Source: Bacillota bacterium
GTDB lineage: Bacteria > Bacillota > Clostridia > Peptostreptococcales > Anaerovoracaceae
Direction of reading: 5' to 3'
Length of the DNA stretch: 24,678 bases
Assembly (NCBI GenBank): GCA_030527065.1
Contig: JAUNBO010000004.1
Coordinates: forward strand, 1 to 24,678
Shown: positions 1-7,238 of the stretch, piece after piece
Layout of the letters: each line of letters starts with the position of its first letter
Numbering within the stretch: position 1 is the stretch's first letter
Made by a program: the position numbers and the translations under genes
Notes under the pieces: generated by a model
What the model was told of the DNA's origin: nothing
What the model saw: only the letters and a program-made list of their open reading frames with translations
Database searches by the model: none

Positions 1-20
1 GGGGGGGAATTTTCCCCCCC
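1..20 (-). terminator. GC-rich hairpin at window edge, possible terminator of the LTA synthase gene
   Basis: Seven G residues, a six-base A/T loop and seven C residues form a perfect 7-bp stem, 12 bases beyond the stop codon of the LTA synthase gene. A rho-independent terminator would need a T tract on the minus strand after the stem, and that lies outside the window. The position fits a terminator, but the poly-G/poly-C composition is unusual and the call is incomplete. Confidence 0.4.
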
Positions 21-32
21 TGCTTACATCAC

Positions 33-2009
33 TTACAAATTGTCCCCCAACACCCGGGCGTAGTAATCCGTTTCCAGGATGAGCTGGGAAAACCAGAACT
101 TGTTGAAGACCACCTGGTTCACCTGCTCCACATAGTCCCGGGGGAGAGAAGCGCTTCCCCGCAGGGTCACCTCCCCGGTCTTTCCGTTGTAGAAGGCCAG
201 CTCCGTGATCCAGCTCCTGTCATTGAACATCACCAGGGCGGGAGCGTCGGAAAAGACGTCCCGGCCTGCCAGCAGGCGGGAATCGTATTCCAGTCCGAAG
301 AGATTGGAAAGAGTGGGGAGAACATCCAGGCTGGAGCAGGGCTTGTCCACGGTTTCCGGCGGCGTGGCCGAATTGTAGAGGATGAGGCTGCTTTTGTACA
401 TCTCAAAGACCGGGTCCACAGGGTGGCCCAGAAACTCGCTCATCTCCTCCTCTGTGAGCCCGTAGGGATAGTGGTCCCCGCAGAGGACGATGACCGTATC
501 CTCCAGCTCCCCCGCCGCCTCCAGCTCCCGAAGCAGATGCTCCATGGCCAGATCCAGCTCGATGTGGCAGGCCAGATACGCCCTGCAGGCCTCGGACATT
601 TCCAGGTCCGCCACAGCTTCCCTGTGCCTGGCGCACATGTTCTGCCCCGTGAAGTTGTAGTTCTTGTGCCCGCTCACCGTCATGTAATAGACGTGGAAGG
701 GCCCCTGCCCCACATACTCCCCGGTGGTCAGCTCCAGCATCTGCAGGTCCGATTCCGGCCATATCTCCGTCACCTTCAGGCCCGTCCCCAGCCCTTTATA
801 AGTGTACCCCATGTTGGGATGGGATTCCGTCCGGCCATAGTATTCCGCATAGTGGTTATGATAGGCCAGGGTCTTGTAGCCCAGCTTCCGGAACTGGTTC
901 CCCATGGTAAAGGGCAGCCGGTTGCCGGCGCTGTCCTGCATGCTCCAGGTGCCGGCCTTGGGCAGCAGGCCCTGGGTATACACGTACTCTCCGTCTATGG
1001 TGGAGACGTCCCAGATAGGATTATAAAAATTGGTAAAGGTGAAACCCTCATTCTGAAGCTTGTAGAGGGTGGGCGTGTAGACGGGATGGATGGCAAAGCT
1101 GCTGAAGCTCTCCCCGCAGATCATCACCAGGTTCTTCCCCCGGAACAGGCCCGTCTTTTCGTTTTGAAGGCTGGGCTCCTCCTGAGCAAAGTAGCGGTCC
1201 ATGGCCGCCAGGGTCCCGTCGGTTTCCGCCTCCGCCAGAGCCTCAAAGTCCACATCCATCACGTTGGGAGGAAGGGGCGTCTCCTCAACCTCCGCCGTCT
1301 CTTCCTCTTCTCCGTCGCCGGGCATGGGCCGGCTCTCCGCCGGCGCCGCCGGGTGGAAGCCGAAAAGCATCCGGCCCCCGTCCAGGAAAAAGGCCGTCCC
1401 CACGCCGAAGTGTTCTACCGAAGCGTCTATGGAGTTTACCCGAAAGGCCGCATCATAAGGAGAGTTGGGGGAATGGTCTCCCGCCAGGGTGGCGGCGGCG
1501 CAAAGGAGCAGGGACAGGGCCGCCGCCGCCGGCAGCTTCCAAAGTCCCCGCAGGCTTTCGCTGCGGAGCTCCGTGAAACGGAGCAGCAGCAGCTCAAAGA
1601 GGACCACCCCCGCCAGAAGCAGCAGCAGGGGAAGGCCGCACTGCAGGATCTCCCGCAGGATGTCACGCCAGAACTGGGCCGCCTGTCCCCCGTGAGTCAT
1701 GGAAAACACCCGGAAATAGGTGTTGAAATAGCTGTAATAGACCAGCTGCCCGCCGCAGATGAGGGCGGCCCCCGGCGTCAGCAGCAGGGCCGCCGGCCGG
1801 CGGAGCTTCTCCGGCAGCAGAAGGGTGAGAAAGGAAAGGAGCAGGGCCCCCGCCAGTGAAAGCAGGCACAGCAGCAGCAGGCCCACGGCGAAGAAGGGCC
1901 TCACCGTCCAGGCCCGGACCACCAGCTCAAAGAGCAGGAGCATGCCGAAATAGCAATAGAGCAGTCCGTTCTTCCTTTGAGGCTTCCAGTTCTCCCACAG
2001 CTTTTTCAT
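33..2009 (-). CDS. LTA synthase family protein (membrane sulfatase/phosphoglycerol transferase)
   Basis: A 658-residue protein of the alkaline phosphatase/sulfatase superfamily with the layout of lipoteichoic acid synthases. The N-terminal third is membrane-embedded, with hydrophobic segments around residues 18-33, 38-65, 72-93, 122-144 and 159-177. A linker with an acidic run (about 230-246) follows, then an extracytoplasmic catalytic domain from about 290. Candidate metal and nucleophile residues of LtaS-type enzymes are visible: E300 in CGESF, T337 in STIDGEY (the expected catalytic threonine), H448 in SGH and D512-H513 in GDH. By family knowledge such enzymes move glycerol phosphate from phosphatidylglycerol onto a glycolipid or polymer outside the membrane; the true substrate here could differ. 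The ATG start has a GGAG motif 6 bases upstream. It lies beyond the ribosomal cluster terminator, behind its own inverted repeat, so it is probably a separate unit. Confidence 0.88.
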   Translation of the reverse strand: MKKLWENWKPQRKNGLLYCYFGMLLLFELVVRAWTVRPFFAVGLLLLCLLSLAGALLLSFLTLLLPEKLRRPAALLLTPGAALICGGQLVYYSYFNTYFRVFSMTHGGQAAQFWRDILREILQCGLPLLLLLAGVVLFELLLLRFTELRSESLRGLWKLPAAAALSLLLCAAATLAGDHSPNSPYDAAFRVNSIDASVEHFGVGTAFFLDGGRMLFGFHPAAPAESRPMPGDGEEEETAEVEETPLPPNVMDVDFEALAEAETDGTLAAMDRYFAQEEPSLQNEKTGLFRGKNLVMICGESFSSFAIHPVYTPTLYKLQNEGFTFTNFYNPIWDVSTIDGEYVYTQGLLPKAGTWSMQDSAGNRLPFTMGNQFRKLGYKTLAYHNHYAEYYGRTESHPNMGYTYKGLGTGLKVTEIWPESDLQMLELTTGEYVGQGPFHVYYMTVSGHKNYNFTGQNMCARHREAVADLEMSEACRAYLACHIELDLAMEHLLRELEAAGELEDTVIVLCGDHYPYGLTEEEMSEFLGHPVDPVFEMYKSSLILYNSATPPETVDKPCSSLDVLPTLSNLFGLEYDSRLLAGRDVFSDAPALVMFNDRSWITELAFYNGKTGEVTLRGSASLPRDYVEQVNQVVFNKFWFSQLILETDYYARVLGDNL

Positions 2010-2024
2010 TTTCCGCTCCGCTCA

Positions 2025-2064
2025 CCTTCCGTTGACAAGGACGCCCGCGGCTGTCAACGGAAGG
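2025..2064 (-). repeat. Perfect 13-bp inverted repeat in the leader of the LTA synthase gene
   Basis: Arms at 2025-2037 and 2052-2064 are perfect reverse complements (CCTTCCGTTGACA and its complement) around a 14-base GC-rich spacer. The element ends 15 bases before the LTA synthase start codon and just upstream of its ribosome binding site. No T tract follows on either strand, so it does not look like a simple terminator. It could be an operator or an RNA hairpin affecting translation of the downstream gene. Confidence 0.7.
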
Positions 2065-2082
2065 GATCTGCTTCTTCAAATT

Positions 2083-2119
2083 GAAAATACCCGACACACA
2101 AAAAGCCTGTGCGCCGGGC
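2083..2119 (-). terminator. Rho-independent terminator of the ribosomal protein/rpoA cluster
   Basis: On the minus strand, 20 bases after the rplQ stop, a 12-bp stem including G-U pairs (arms 2108-2119 and 2089-2100) closes a 7-base loop and is followed by TATTTTC. The T tract is short but the stem is fully paired. The position right behind the last gene of the cluster supports termination of the long ribosomal transcript here. Confidence 0.65.
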
Positions 2120-2139
2120 ATTCTTCTTATCCGTTTCTT

Positions 2140-2481
2140 TTAGACCAGCTCCAGGAAAGCCAGCTCCGCATTGTCGCCCCTTCTGGGGCCCAGTTTCAGA
2201 ATGCGGGTGTAGCCGCCGTTCCGCTCCGCATATTTGGGTGCGATCTCTTCGAACAGCTTGCTGACCACGTCCTCGTCCAGAATAAAGGCCAGCGCCTGGC
2301 GCCTGGCATGCAGGTCTCCCCGCTTGCCCAGGGTGATCATCTTTTCCGCCAGCCGCCTGGTCTCCTTTGCCCTGGTCACCGTGGTGGTGATCCGGCCCTC
2401 CCGCAGAAGGTCCGTCACCTGGTTCCTGAGCATCAGGTTTCTGTGAGCAGTCGGTCTGCCTAATTTTCTATAGCCCGGCAT
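2140..2481 (-). CDS. rplQ: 50S ribosomal protein L17
   Basis: A 113-residue protein matching the short bacterial L17 throughout: the N-terminal RKLGRPTAHRNLMLRN signature, the basic TRAKETRRLAEKMITLGKRGD segment (about 37-56) and the C-terminal RRGDNAELAFLELV ending. L17 binds 23S rRNA in the large subunit near the peptide exit tunnel rim. It is the last gene of the alpha-operon part, 18 bases after the rpoA stop, with GGAGG 10 bases before the ATG. A terminator hairpin follows within 60 bases, so it closes the cluster. Confidence 0.98.
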   Translation of the reverse strand: MPGYRKLGRPTAHRNLMLRNQVTDLLREGRITTTVTRAKETRRLAEKMITLGKRGDLHARRQALAFILDEDVVSKLFEEIAPKYAERNGGYTRILKLGPRRGDNAELAFLELV

Positions 2482-2499
2482 GATAAATGCTCCTCCTCT

Positions 2500-3447
2500 C
2501 TAATCGTCGCTGGGTCTCAGACTCAGTCCCAACTCTTCCAGTTTGTGTTTTACTTCGTCCAGGGATTTCTTCCCCAGATTCCGCACTTTCATCATGTCGT
2601 CCTCGGAGCGGTGGATCAGCTCTTCCACCGTATTGATGGAAGCCCGCTTCAGGCAGTTGAAGGACCTGACGGAGAGCTCCAGCTCTTCTATGGTCATCTC
2701 CAGAGCCTTTTCCTTCTGATCCTCTTCCTTCTCCACCATGATCTCCACAGCGTCCATGCTGTCCCTGAGGTCGATGAAGAGCTTCAGGTGCTCCTGCATG
2801 ATCTTCGCGCCGATGGAGACTCCTTCGTCGGGAGCAATGCTGCCGTCTGTCCAGATCTCCAGTATCAGCTTATCGTAGTCCGTCACCTGTCCCACCCGGG
2901 TGTTTTCCACGGTGAAATTCACCTTGGTCACCGGGGTATAGATGGAATCCACAGGAATGACGGCAATGGGCATGGATTCGGTCTTGTTCTGCTCCGCAGG
3001 GACATAGCCTCTTCCCTTTGCCACATTGATCTCCATCACCAAAGTAGCGTTTTCTTCCAGAGTGGCGATGTGCAGCTCCGGATTGAAGATCTCCAGCCCG
3101 CTGTCGGAAATGATATCCGCCCCGGTCACCTCTTTGGGCCCCACCGCATTGATGATGACCCGCTTGGTGTTTTCTCCGTTGAGCCGGAGAGCCAGCTTCT
3201 TCAAATTCAGAATGATCTCCGTCACGTCTTCCTTAACGCCGGGAATGGTGGAGAACTCGTGAAGAATCCCGTCTATCTTGACGGAAGTCACCGCTGCGCC
3301 CGGCAGAGAGGAGAGGAGGATCCGCCGCAGGCTGTTGCCCAGGGTGGTGCCGTAACCTCTCTCCAAAGGCTCCACGACAAATTTGCCGTAATTCCTGTTA
3401 TCCTCGGACACATAACATTCGATGGTCGGCTTTTCAATTTCTATCAC
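2500..3447 (-). CDS. rpoA: DNA-directed RNA polymerase subunit alpha
   Basis: A 315-residue RNA polymerase alpha subunit. The N-terminal assembly domain covers about residues 1-230, with the GYGTTLGNSLRRILLSSLPG motif that dimerises and docks beta and beta-prime. The C-terminal helix-hairpin-helix domain (about 247-315, ending in RNLGKKSLDEVKHKLEELGL) contacts UP-element DNA and activators. I chose the GTG at 3447 as start: AGGAGG lies 7 bases upstream and the protein then begins with the family-typical IEIEKPTIE. An in-frame ATG ten codons earlier would place the ribosome binding site inside the coding sequence. It sits between rpsD and rplQ in the usual alpha-operon order, so polymerase and ribosome supply are co-expressed. 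Confidence 0.98.
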   Translation of the reverse strand: MIEIEKPTIECYVSEDNRNYGKFVVEPLERGYGTTLGNSLRRILLSSLPGAAVTSVKIDGILHEFSTIPGVKEDVTEIILNLKKLALRLNGENTKRVIINAVGPKEVTGADIISDSGLEIFNPELHIATLEENATLVMEINVAKGRGYVPAEQNKTESMPIAVIPVDSIYTPVTKVNFTVENTRVGQVTDYDKLILEIWTDGSIAPDEGVSIGAKIMQEHLKLFIDLRDSMDAVEIMVEKEEDQKEKALEMTIEELELSVRSFNCLKRASINTVEELIHRSEDDMMKVRNLGKKSLDEVKHKLEELGLSLRPSDD

Positions 3448-3483
3448 GCAATAACCTCCTTTTCTCTTGTCACTCAAAACCCA

Positions 3484-4107
3484 TTATTTTGAGTACAACT
3501 CGACGATAAGGTGCTCTGCCACCGGCGTGTCTATGTCTTCTCTCCTGGGCAGGGCAACGATCTTCCCCTCGAGCTTGTCGGTGTCAACGGTAATCCAGGA
3601 CGGAGTTGTAATGGCCATTTCCTTGATTTCCTTGAACTTGGGGGACGAGGTGCTTGCTTCTTTTACTTTTATCACGTCTCCGGCCTTTATGGCAAAGGAA
3701 GGGATGTTCTGCTTCCGCCCGTTCACGGTAAAGTGGCCGTGGCGGACCAGCTGTCTGGCTTCCTTTCTGGAGGAGGCAAAGCCCATTCTGAAAACGGCGT
3801 TGTCCAGGCGGGTTTCCAGCATGACCAGCAGGTTTTCACCTGTGACGCCCCTCTTCTGGGCGGCCTTATCGAAATAATTCCTGAACTGGGTCTCCTGAAG
3901 TCCGTAGAAACGCTTGGCCTTCTGCTTTTCCCGAAGCTGGAGGCCGTAATCGGACGCCTTGCTTCTTCTGTTCTGACCGTGCTGTCCCGGGGCATAGCTC
4001 CGCTTTTCCAGGGCGCATTTGGTGCTGTAGCAGCGGTCGCCCTTCAGGAACAGCTTCTGGCCCTCTCTCCTGCACAGACGGCAGGAAGGTCCTGTATATC
4101 TTGCCAT
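3484..4107 (-). CDS. rpsD: 30S ribosomal protein S4 (zinc-binding C+ form)
   Basis: A 207-residue S4. The N-terminal region has four cysteines, C9, C12, C26 and C31, in the spacing of the zinc-binding form. The central and C-terminal parts include the S4 RNA-binding domain (ETRLDNAVFRMGFASSRKEARQLVRHGHFTVNG, about 95-128). S4 is a primary 16S rRNA binder and nucleates small-subunit assembly. In Escherichia coli it also represses its own operon by binding the mRNA ahead of rpsM. In this cluster rpsD lies two genes after the unusually long rpmJ-rpsM gap, so a comparable circuit is possible but unproven. Its ATG is 23 bases after the rpsK stop. Confidence 0.98.
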   Translation of the reverse strand: MARYTGPSCRLCRREGQKLFLKGDRCYSTKCALEKRSYAPGQHGQNRRSKASDYGLQLREKQKAKRFYGLQETQFRNYFDKAAQKRGVTGENLLVMLETRLDNAVFRMGFASSRKEARQLVRHGHFTVNGRKQNIPSFAIKAGDVIKVKEASTSSPKFKEIKEMAITTPSWITVDTDKLEGKIVALPRREDIDTPVAEHLIVELYSK

Positions 4108-4130
4108 GGTACTGTCACCTTCCTCTCACA

Positions 4131-4535
4131 TCAAACTCTTCTTCTCTTGGGGGGACGGCATCCATTGTGGGGAATGGGGGTGATGTCCTTTATCATGCTG
4201 ATCTCCAGACCTGCACCCTGCAATGCGCGGATCGCCGCCTCTCTTCCGGAGCCGGGCCCCTTCACATAGACCTCCACGATCTTCAGACCGTGTTCCATGG
4301 CGCCCTTGGCCGCCTCTTCCGCCGCCATCTGGGCCGCGAAGGGCGTGGACTTTCTGGAGCCCTTAAAGCCCAGCGAGCCTGCGCTGGACCAGGAAAGTGC
4401 GTTTCCATCCATATCTGTCAGTGTGACCAACGTGTTGTTGAAGGTGGACTGGATATGGGCCTGACCGCGTTCTATGTTTTTCCGCTCTCTTCTCTTCTTG
4501 CGGACATTTTTCTTTACTTGCTGTTTTGCTGCCAT
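4131..4535 (-). CDS. rpsK: 30S ribosomal protein S11
   Basis: A 134-residue S11 with a basic N-terminal extension (KKNVRKKRRERKNIERG), the core STFNNTLVTLTD motif, and the conserved C-terminal end HNGCRPPKRRRV. S11 lies on the platform of the 30S subunit and helps shape the mRNA exit and E-site region together with S7 and S18. The gene starts 15 bases after the rpsM stop, with GGAGGG ahead of the ATG, and precedes rpsD in the standard alpha-operon order. Length and sequence are ordinary. Confidence 0.98.
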   Translation of the reverse strand: MAAKQQVKKNVRKKRRERKNIERGQAHIQSTFNNTLVTLTDMDGNALSWSSAGSLGFKGSRKSTPFAAQMAAEEAAKGAMEHGLKIVEVYVKGPGSGREAAIRALQGAGLEISMIKDITPIPHNGCRPPKRRRV

Positions 4536-4550
4536 TTCTCCAACCCTCCT

Positions 4551-4922
4551 TTACTTCTTCTTTTTCCGGCCCACAGTCTTCTTGGGGCCTTTTCTGGTGC
4601 GGGCGTTGGTCTTGGTGTTCTGCCCTCTCACCGGCAGGCCTCTCCTGTGGCGGATGCCTCTGTAACAGCCGATTTCCATCAGCCGCTTGATGTTCATGGA
4701 GACTTCTCTTCTGAGATCGCCTTCCACGGCGTACTCGGAATCGATGATCTTTCTGATGGCGCCAACCTCGTCCTCTGAGAGGTCTTTTACTCTCACATCG
4801 GGGTTGACTCCTGCCTTGCGCAGGATCTCATTGGAGGTGGTTCTGCCTATGCCGTAAATATAGGTAAGGCCGATTTCCACCCGTTTGTCTCTGGGTAAGT
4901 CGACACCGGCTATACGAGCCAT
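4551..4922 (-). CDS. rpsM: 30S ribosomal protein S13
   Basis: A 123-residue S13 beginning with the family signature MARIAGVDLPRDKRVEIGLTYIYGIG and ending in a very basic tail rich in lysine (GRKKKK). The RHRRGLPVRGQ motif (about 91-101) is the conserved rRNA- and tRNA-contacting segment. S13 sits in the head of the 30S subunit and forms intersubunit bridges with the 50S. It is the first gene of the alpha part and, unlike its neighbours, is preceded by a 208-base untranslated gap rather than a short spacer. Confidence 0.98.
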   Translation of the reverse strand: MARIAGVDLPRDKRVEIGLTYIYGIGRTTSNEILRKAGVNPDVRVKDLSEDEVGAIRKIIDSEYAVEGDLRREVSMNIKRLMEIGCYRGIRHRRGLPVRGQNTKTNARTRKGPKKTVGRKKKK

Positions 4923-5130
4923 GCTTTGTACCTTCCTTTCCTTTTTGGAATGTTCTGCAGGCGCAAGGGGCCTGCGTCGTAAACAATTTTTATCTGAACG
5001 TCCCCAGGGTCGCCCCGCTGTCTCACGACAGGAAGGCTCAGCCGCACACCTGAAAACGGTTCATTCTTCTTCCTCCGGGCTCCGCCGGCAAAGGCGGAAG
5101 ACCCCTGCGGGAATGTCCGGAGAGGGGCCC
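4923..5130 (-). promoter_or_regulatory. 208-nt structured intergenic leader ahead of rpsM
   Basis: All other spacers inside the cluster are below 60 bases, so this gap stands out. On the minus strand it can form several hairpins: CCCCT/AGGGG arms (5123-5127 and 5102-5106); a 7-bp stem with one wobble (5080-5086 with 5093-5099); a 5-bp stem capped by a GTGA tetraloop of the GNRA type (5018-5031); and a 6-bp GCAGGC/GCCTGC stem (4957-4975) close to the rpsM ribosome binding site. No clear promoter or T-tract terminator was seen. A translational control site, by analogy with S4 repression at rpsM in E. coli, is the leading inference; the fold itself was only judged by eye. Confidence 0.5.
5038..5064 (-). 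other. Possible 8-residue leader peptide ORF
   Basis: An ATG at 5064 follows GGAGG with a 7-base spacing and opens an 8-codon frame (MNRFQVCG) ending in TGA. The stop lies just upstream of the GNRA-capped hairpin at 5018-5031. The ribosome binding site is as good as those of the real genes around it. So short a frame can arise by chance, so this is only a candidate translated leader. Confidence 0.25.
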
Positions 5131-5244
5131 TCAGCCCTGCTTCTGCTTGTGCTTGGGGTTCTCACAGATGACCATTACCTTGCCATTGCGCTTGATGACC
5201 TTGCACTTTTCGCAGATGGGTTTCACCGAAGCTCTTACTTTCAT
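5131..5244 (-). CDS. rpmJ: 50S ribosomal protein L36 (zinc-ribbon form)
   Basis: A 37-residue protein, MKVRASVKPICEKCKVIKRN in its first 20 residues and ending in HKQKQG. Residues C11, C14, C27 and H32 form the classic C-C-C-H zinc ribbon of L36, marking the zinc-dependent paralogue. L36 is the smallest large-subunit protein and stabilises rRNA packing near the base of the L7/L12 stalk. It begins 13 bases after the infA stop with an AGGA-type ribosome binding site, the standard infA-rpmJ order. The following gene rpsM is separated from it by an unusual gap. Confidence 0.97.
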   Translation of the reverse strand: MKVRASVKPICEKCKVIKRNGKVMVICENPKHKQKQG

Positions 5245-5257
5245 CTTTCCAATCCTC

Positions 5258-5476
5258 CTATTTATCTCTCCAAGTGATCCGGCCCCGGGACAGATCGTAG
5301 GGGGAAAGCTCCACCTTTACCCTGTCCCCCGGCAGAATGCGGATGAAATTCATCCTGATCTTGCCGGAGATGTGCGCCAGCACTTCATAGCCGTTTTCCA
5401 GCTTCACTATAAACATAGCGTTGGGCAGAGATTCCTGCACCTTGCCGAATACCTCAATGACATCCTTTTTCGCCAA
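5258..5476 (-). CDS. infA: Translation initiation factor IF-1
   Basis: A 72-residue single S1/OB-fold protein with the canonical sequence SLPNAMFIVKLENGYEVLAH followed by ISGKIRMNFIRILPGDRVKVELSPYD. IF-1 binds the A site of the 30S subunit during initiation, with IF-2 and IF-3. The start codon is TTG at 5476, directly abutting the TAA stop of the upstream KOW gene. AGGAGG lies 8 bases ahead, inside the end of that gene. No in-frame ATG is available without losing conserved residues, so translational re-initiation from the upstream gene is likely. Confidence 0.97.
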   Translation of the reverse strand: MAKKDVIEVFGKVQESLPNAMFIVKLENGYEVLAHISGKIRMNFIRILPGDRVKVELSPYDLSRGRITWRDK

Positions 5477-5809
5477 TTAGCGCACCTCCTTCTGTCTTTC
5501 GCACGGACACCGGCTGCATGGACATTGACACTCTTCTCTGCTGTATTTCCGCAGAGCCTCCCGAATATGGCTGTTTTCCAACTTCTTCCCTTCCCGCAGC
5601 CGGCTGTATACACCGTTGTCCGGCAGATTGACTCCCTGCAAATGCTTCAGCTTCTTGCGTTTTGGAGCCTCCACCGTCCGGCCCAGGCCGTCTGCGATCC
5701 ACACTTCCCGGTCTCCCGCCGGCGCCAGGATGACGAAGGCCTTGCCTTTGTCCCTGCCCGCCTTGGAAAAAACGATCTGGCCGGGGAAAAAATCCTTTGC
5801 ACTCTCCAT
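5477..5809 (-). CDS. KOW domain-containing RNA-binding protein (L14e-like) with Cys-rich tail
   Basis: A 110-residue protein with a KOW-type beta fold at about residues 9-36 (GQIVFSKAGRDKGKAFVIL) and a basic patch KRKKLKHL at 50-57. A predicted helix follows at 76-92. The gene is found between map and infA in many Clostridia; by fold it should bind rRNA or mRNA, but its exact role is unknown to me. The C-terminus is unusual: C94, C96, C98, C101 and C103 lie within ten residues and could bind a metal. The stop codon touches the infA TTG start, and the infA ribosome binding site lies in its last codons, so the two are probably coupled. AGGAGG stands ahead of its own ATG. Confidence 0.88.
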   Translation of the reverse strand: MESAKDFFPGQIVFSKAGRDKGKAFVILAPAGDREVWIADGLGRTVEAPKRKKLKHLQGVNLPDNGVYSRLREGKKLENSHIREALRKYSREECQCPCSRCPCERQKEVR

Positions 5810-5821
5810 CTGCCGCCTCCT

Positions 5822-6568
5822 TTATATGGTCAACAGCAGCGGTTCGCCATCGGTGATGACCACCGTGTTTTCATAGTGGGCGGAGAGCTTTTTGTCCCGG
5901 GTCTCCACCGTCCAGCCATCCTCCATCAGGTCCACTTCCCAGCCTCCCTGGTTGATCATGGGTTCTATGGCCAGGACCATGCCCGGCGCCAGCCGGGGTC
6001 CCCTTCCGGGGAGACCGTAATTGGGGATCTGGGGTTCCTCGTGCATCTTTCTTCCTATGCCGTGGCCCACAAATTCCCGGACCACCGAGAAGCCTTCTTC
6101 CTCTACCCGGCTCTGAATGGCCGCCGAAACGTCCGAAAGCCGGTTTCCCGCCCGGCAGAATTCCAGCCCCTTGAAAAAGCTGGCCTCCGCCGTGGCGATG
6201 AGCCTGGCCGCCTCCGCCGATATCTCCCCTGCGGGATAGGTGCGGGCGGCGTCGCTGTAATAGCCGCGATGGATGGTGCCTATGTCTACGCTGACAATGT
6301 CCCCTTCCTCTAATCTGCGCTTTTTGGAAGGAATGCCGTGAACCACCTGATGGTTCACCGATACGCAGGCGCTGGCGGGATAGCCGGAGTATCCCTTGAA
6401 GGCCGGAATCATTCCGTGGGACAGGATAGTGTCTTCTACAAAACGGTCCACGTCCCAGGTGCTGATGCCCGGTCTGATCACCCGGGAAAGCTCCCGGAGG
6501 ATAAGGGCCGTCACCTCAGCGGCCTGCCGCATCAACTCTATTTCTGCCCTGGATTTTATGATGATCAT
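5822..6568 (-). CDS. map: Type I methionine aminopeptidase
   Basis: A 248-residue cytosolic enzyme that removes the initiator methionine from nascent proteins. The pita-bread fold ligands are all visible: D95 and D106 (SVDIGTIHRGYYSDAART), H169 (FVGHGIG), E202 (AIEPM) and E233 (HYENTVVI), with H77 as the substrate-contacting histidine. It lacks the SEC-C zinc extension found in some homologues and has the minimal length. The ATG lies 7 bases after the adk stop and has no strong ribosome binding site, which suggests translation coupled to adk. The secY-adk-map order is the standard clostridial one. Confidence 0.97.
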   Translation of the reverse strand: MIIIKSRAEIELMRQAAEVTALILRELSRVIRPGISTWDVDRFVEDTILSHGMIPAFKGYSGYPASACVSVNHQVVHGIPSKKRRLEEGDIVSVDIGTIHRGYYSDAARTYPAGEISAEAARLIATAEASFFKGLEFCRAGNRLSDVSAAIQSRVEEEGFSVVREFVGHGIGRKMHEEPQIPNYGLPGRGPRLAPGMVLAIEPMINQGGWEVDLMEDGWTVETRDKKLSAHYENTVVITDGEPLLLTI

Positions 6569-6575
6569 GTGCTTG

Positions 6576-7220
6576 TCACTGGCCCAGGGCTTCCACTATG
6601 GCGCCGAAGACCCGCTCGGGGCCGCCGGTCCCTTCTATGGGAAGGAGACAGCCGGCCTTTTCATAGTAAGCCACCAGGGGCATGGTCTGCTCCTTGTAGA
6701 CCAGAAAGCGGTTCTTCACTGTTTCTTCTGTATCGTCGGCCCGCTGGTAGACTTCTCCGCCGCAGTGGTCGCAGACGCCTTCTTTTTTGGGAGGCATGTT
6801 CTTTACATGGTACGGTGCGCCGCAGCTCCGGCAGACCCGCCGCCCTATCATCCTCTCCAGAAGCTCATCCTCGTCCACCCGCAGGTCCACCACGGCGGTG
6901 AGGGCTTTGCCCTCTCCCTTCAGGAACTTATCCAGCTCCTCCGCCTGAAAGACGGTGCGGGGGAAGCCGTCCAGCAGAAAACCGCCGCGGCAATCCTCCT
7001 GGGCCAGCCGGTCGTTGACCAGGGCCACCACCAGCTCGTCGGGCACCAGGGCGCCCTTGTCCATATACTTTTTGGCCTCTACGCCCAGGGGCGTGCCTTC
7101 CTTTACGTTCTTCCGGAAAATGTCTCCCGTGGAGATATGGGGGATCTGATACTTTTCGGCGATCTTCACCGCCTGCGTTCCTTTTCCCGCCCCCGGAGGA
7201 CCCAGCAATACCAGTTTCAT
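6576..7220 (-). CDS. adk: Adenylate kinase (zinc LID form)
   Basis: A 214-residue kinase that interconverts ATP + AMP and 2 ADP. The P-loop GPPGAGKGT lies at residues 7-14 and onward, the NMP-binding DGFPRT motif is at 84-89, and the LID has four cysteines (C130, C133, C150, C153) arranged for zinc as in many Gram-positive enzymes. I chose the ATG at 7220 because AAGGAG is 10 bases upstream; a GTG three codons earlier overlaps the ribosome binding site. Placed between secY and map, it is part of the spc segment and should be co-transcribed with the translation machinery. Confidence 0.97.
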   Translation of the reverse strand: MKLVLLGPPGAGKGTQAVKIAEKYQIPHISTGDIFRKNVKEGTPLGVEAKKYMDKGALVPDELVVALVNDRLAQEDCRGGFLLDGFPRTVFQAEELDKFLKGEGKALTAVVDLRVDEDELLERMIGRRVCRSCGAPYHVKNMPPKKEGVCDHCGGEVYQRADDTEETVKNRFLVYKEQTMPLVAYYEKAGCLLPIEGTGGPERVFGAIVEALGQ

Positions 7221-7238
7221 AAGGCCCACTCTCCTTTT

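Noticed and set aside
423..1859. 478-codon plus-strand frame opposite the LTA synthase gene
   Set aside because: Shadow of the real gene; no plausible ribosome binding site or domain.
2025..2064. TTGACA in the LTA synthase leader as a -35 box
   Set aside because: At 16-18 bases downstream there is no TATAAT-like hexamer on either strand.
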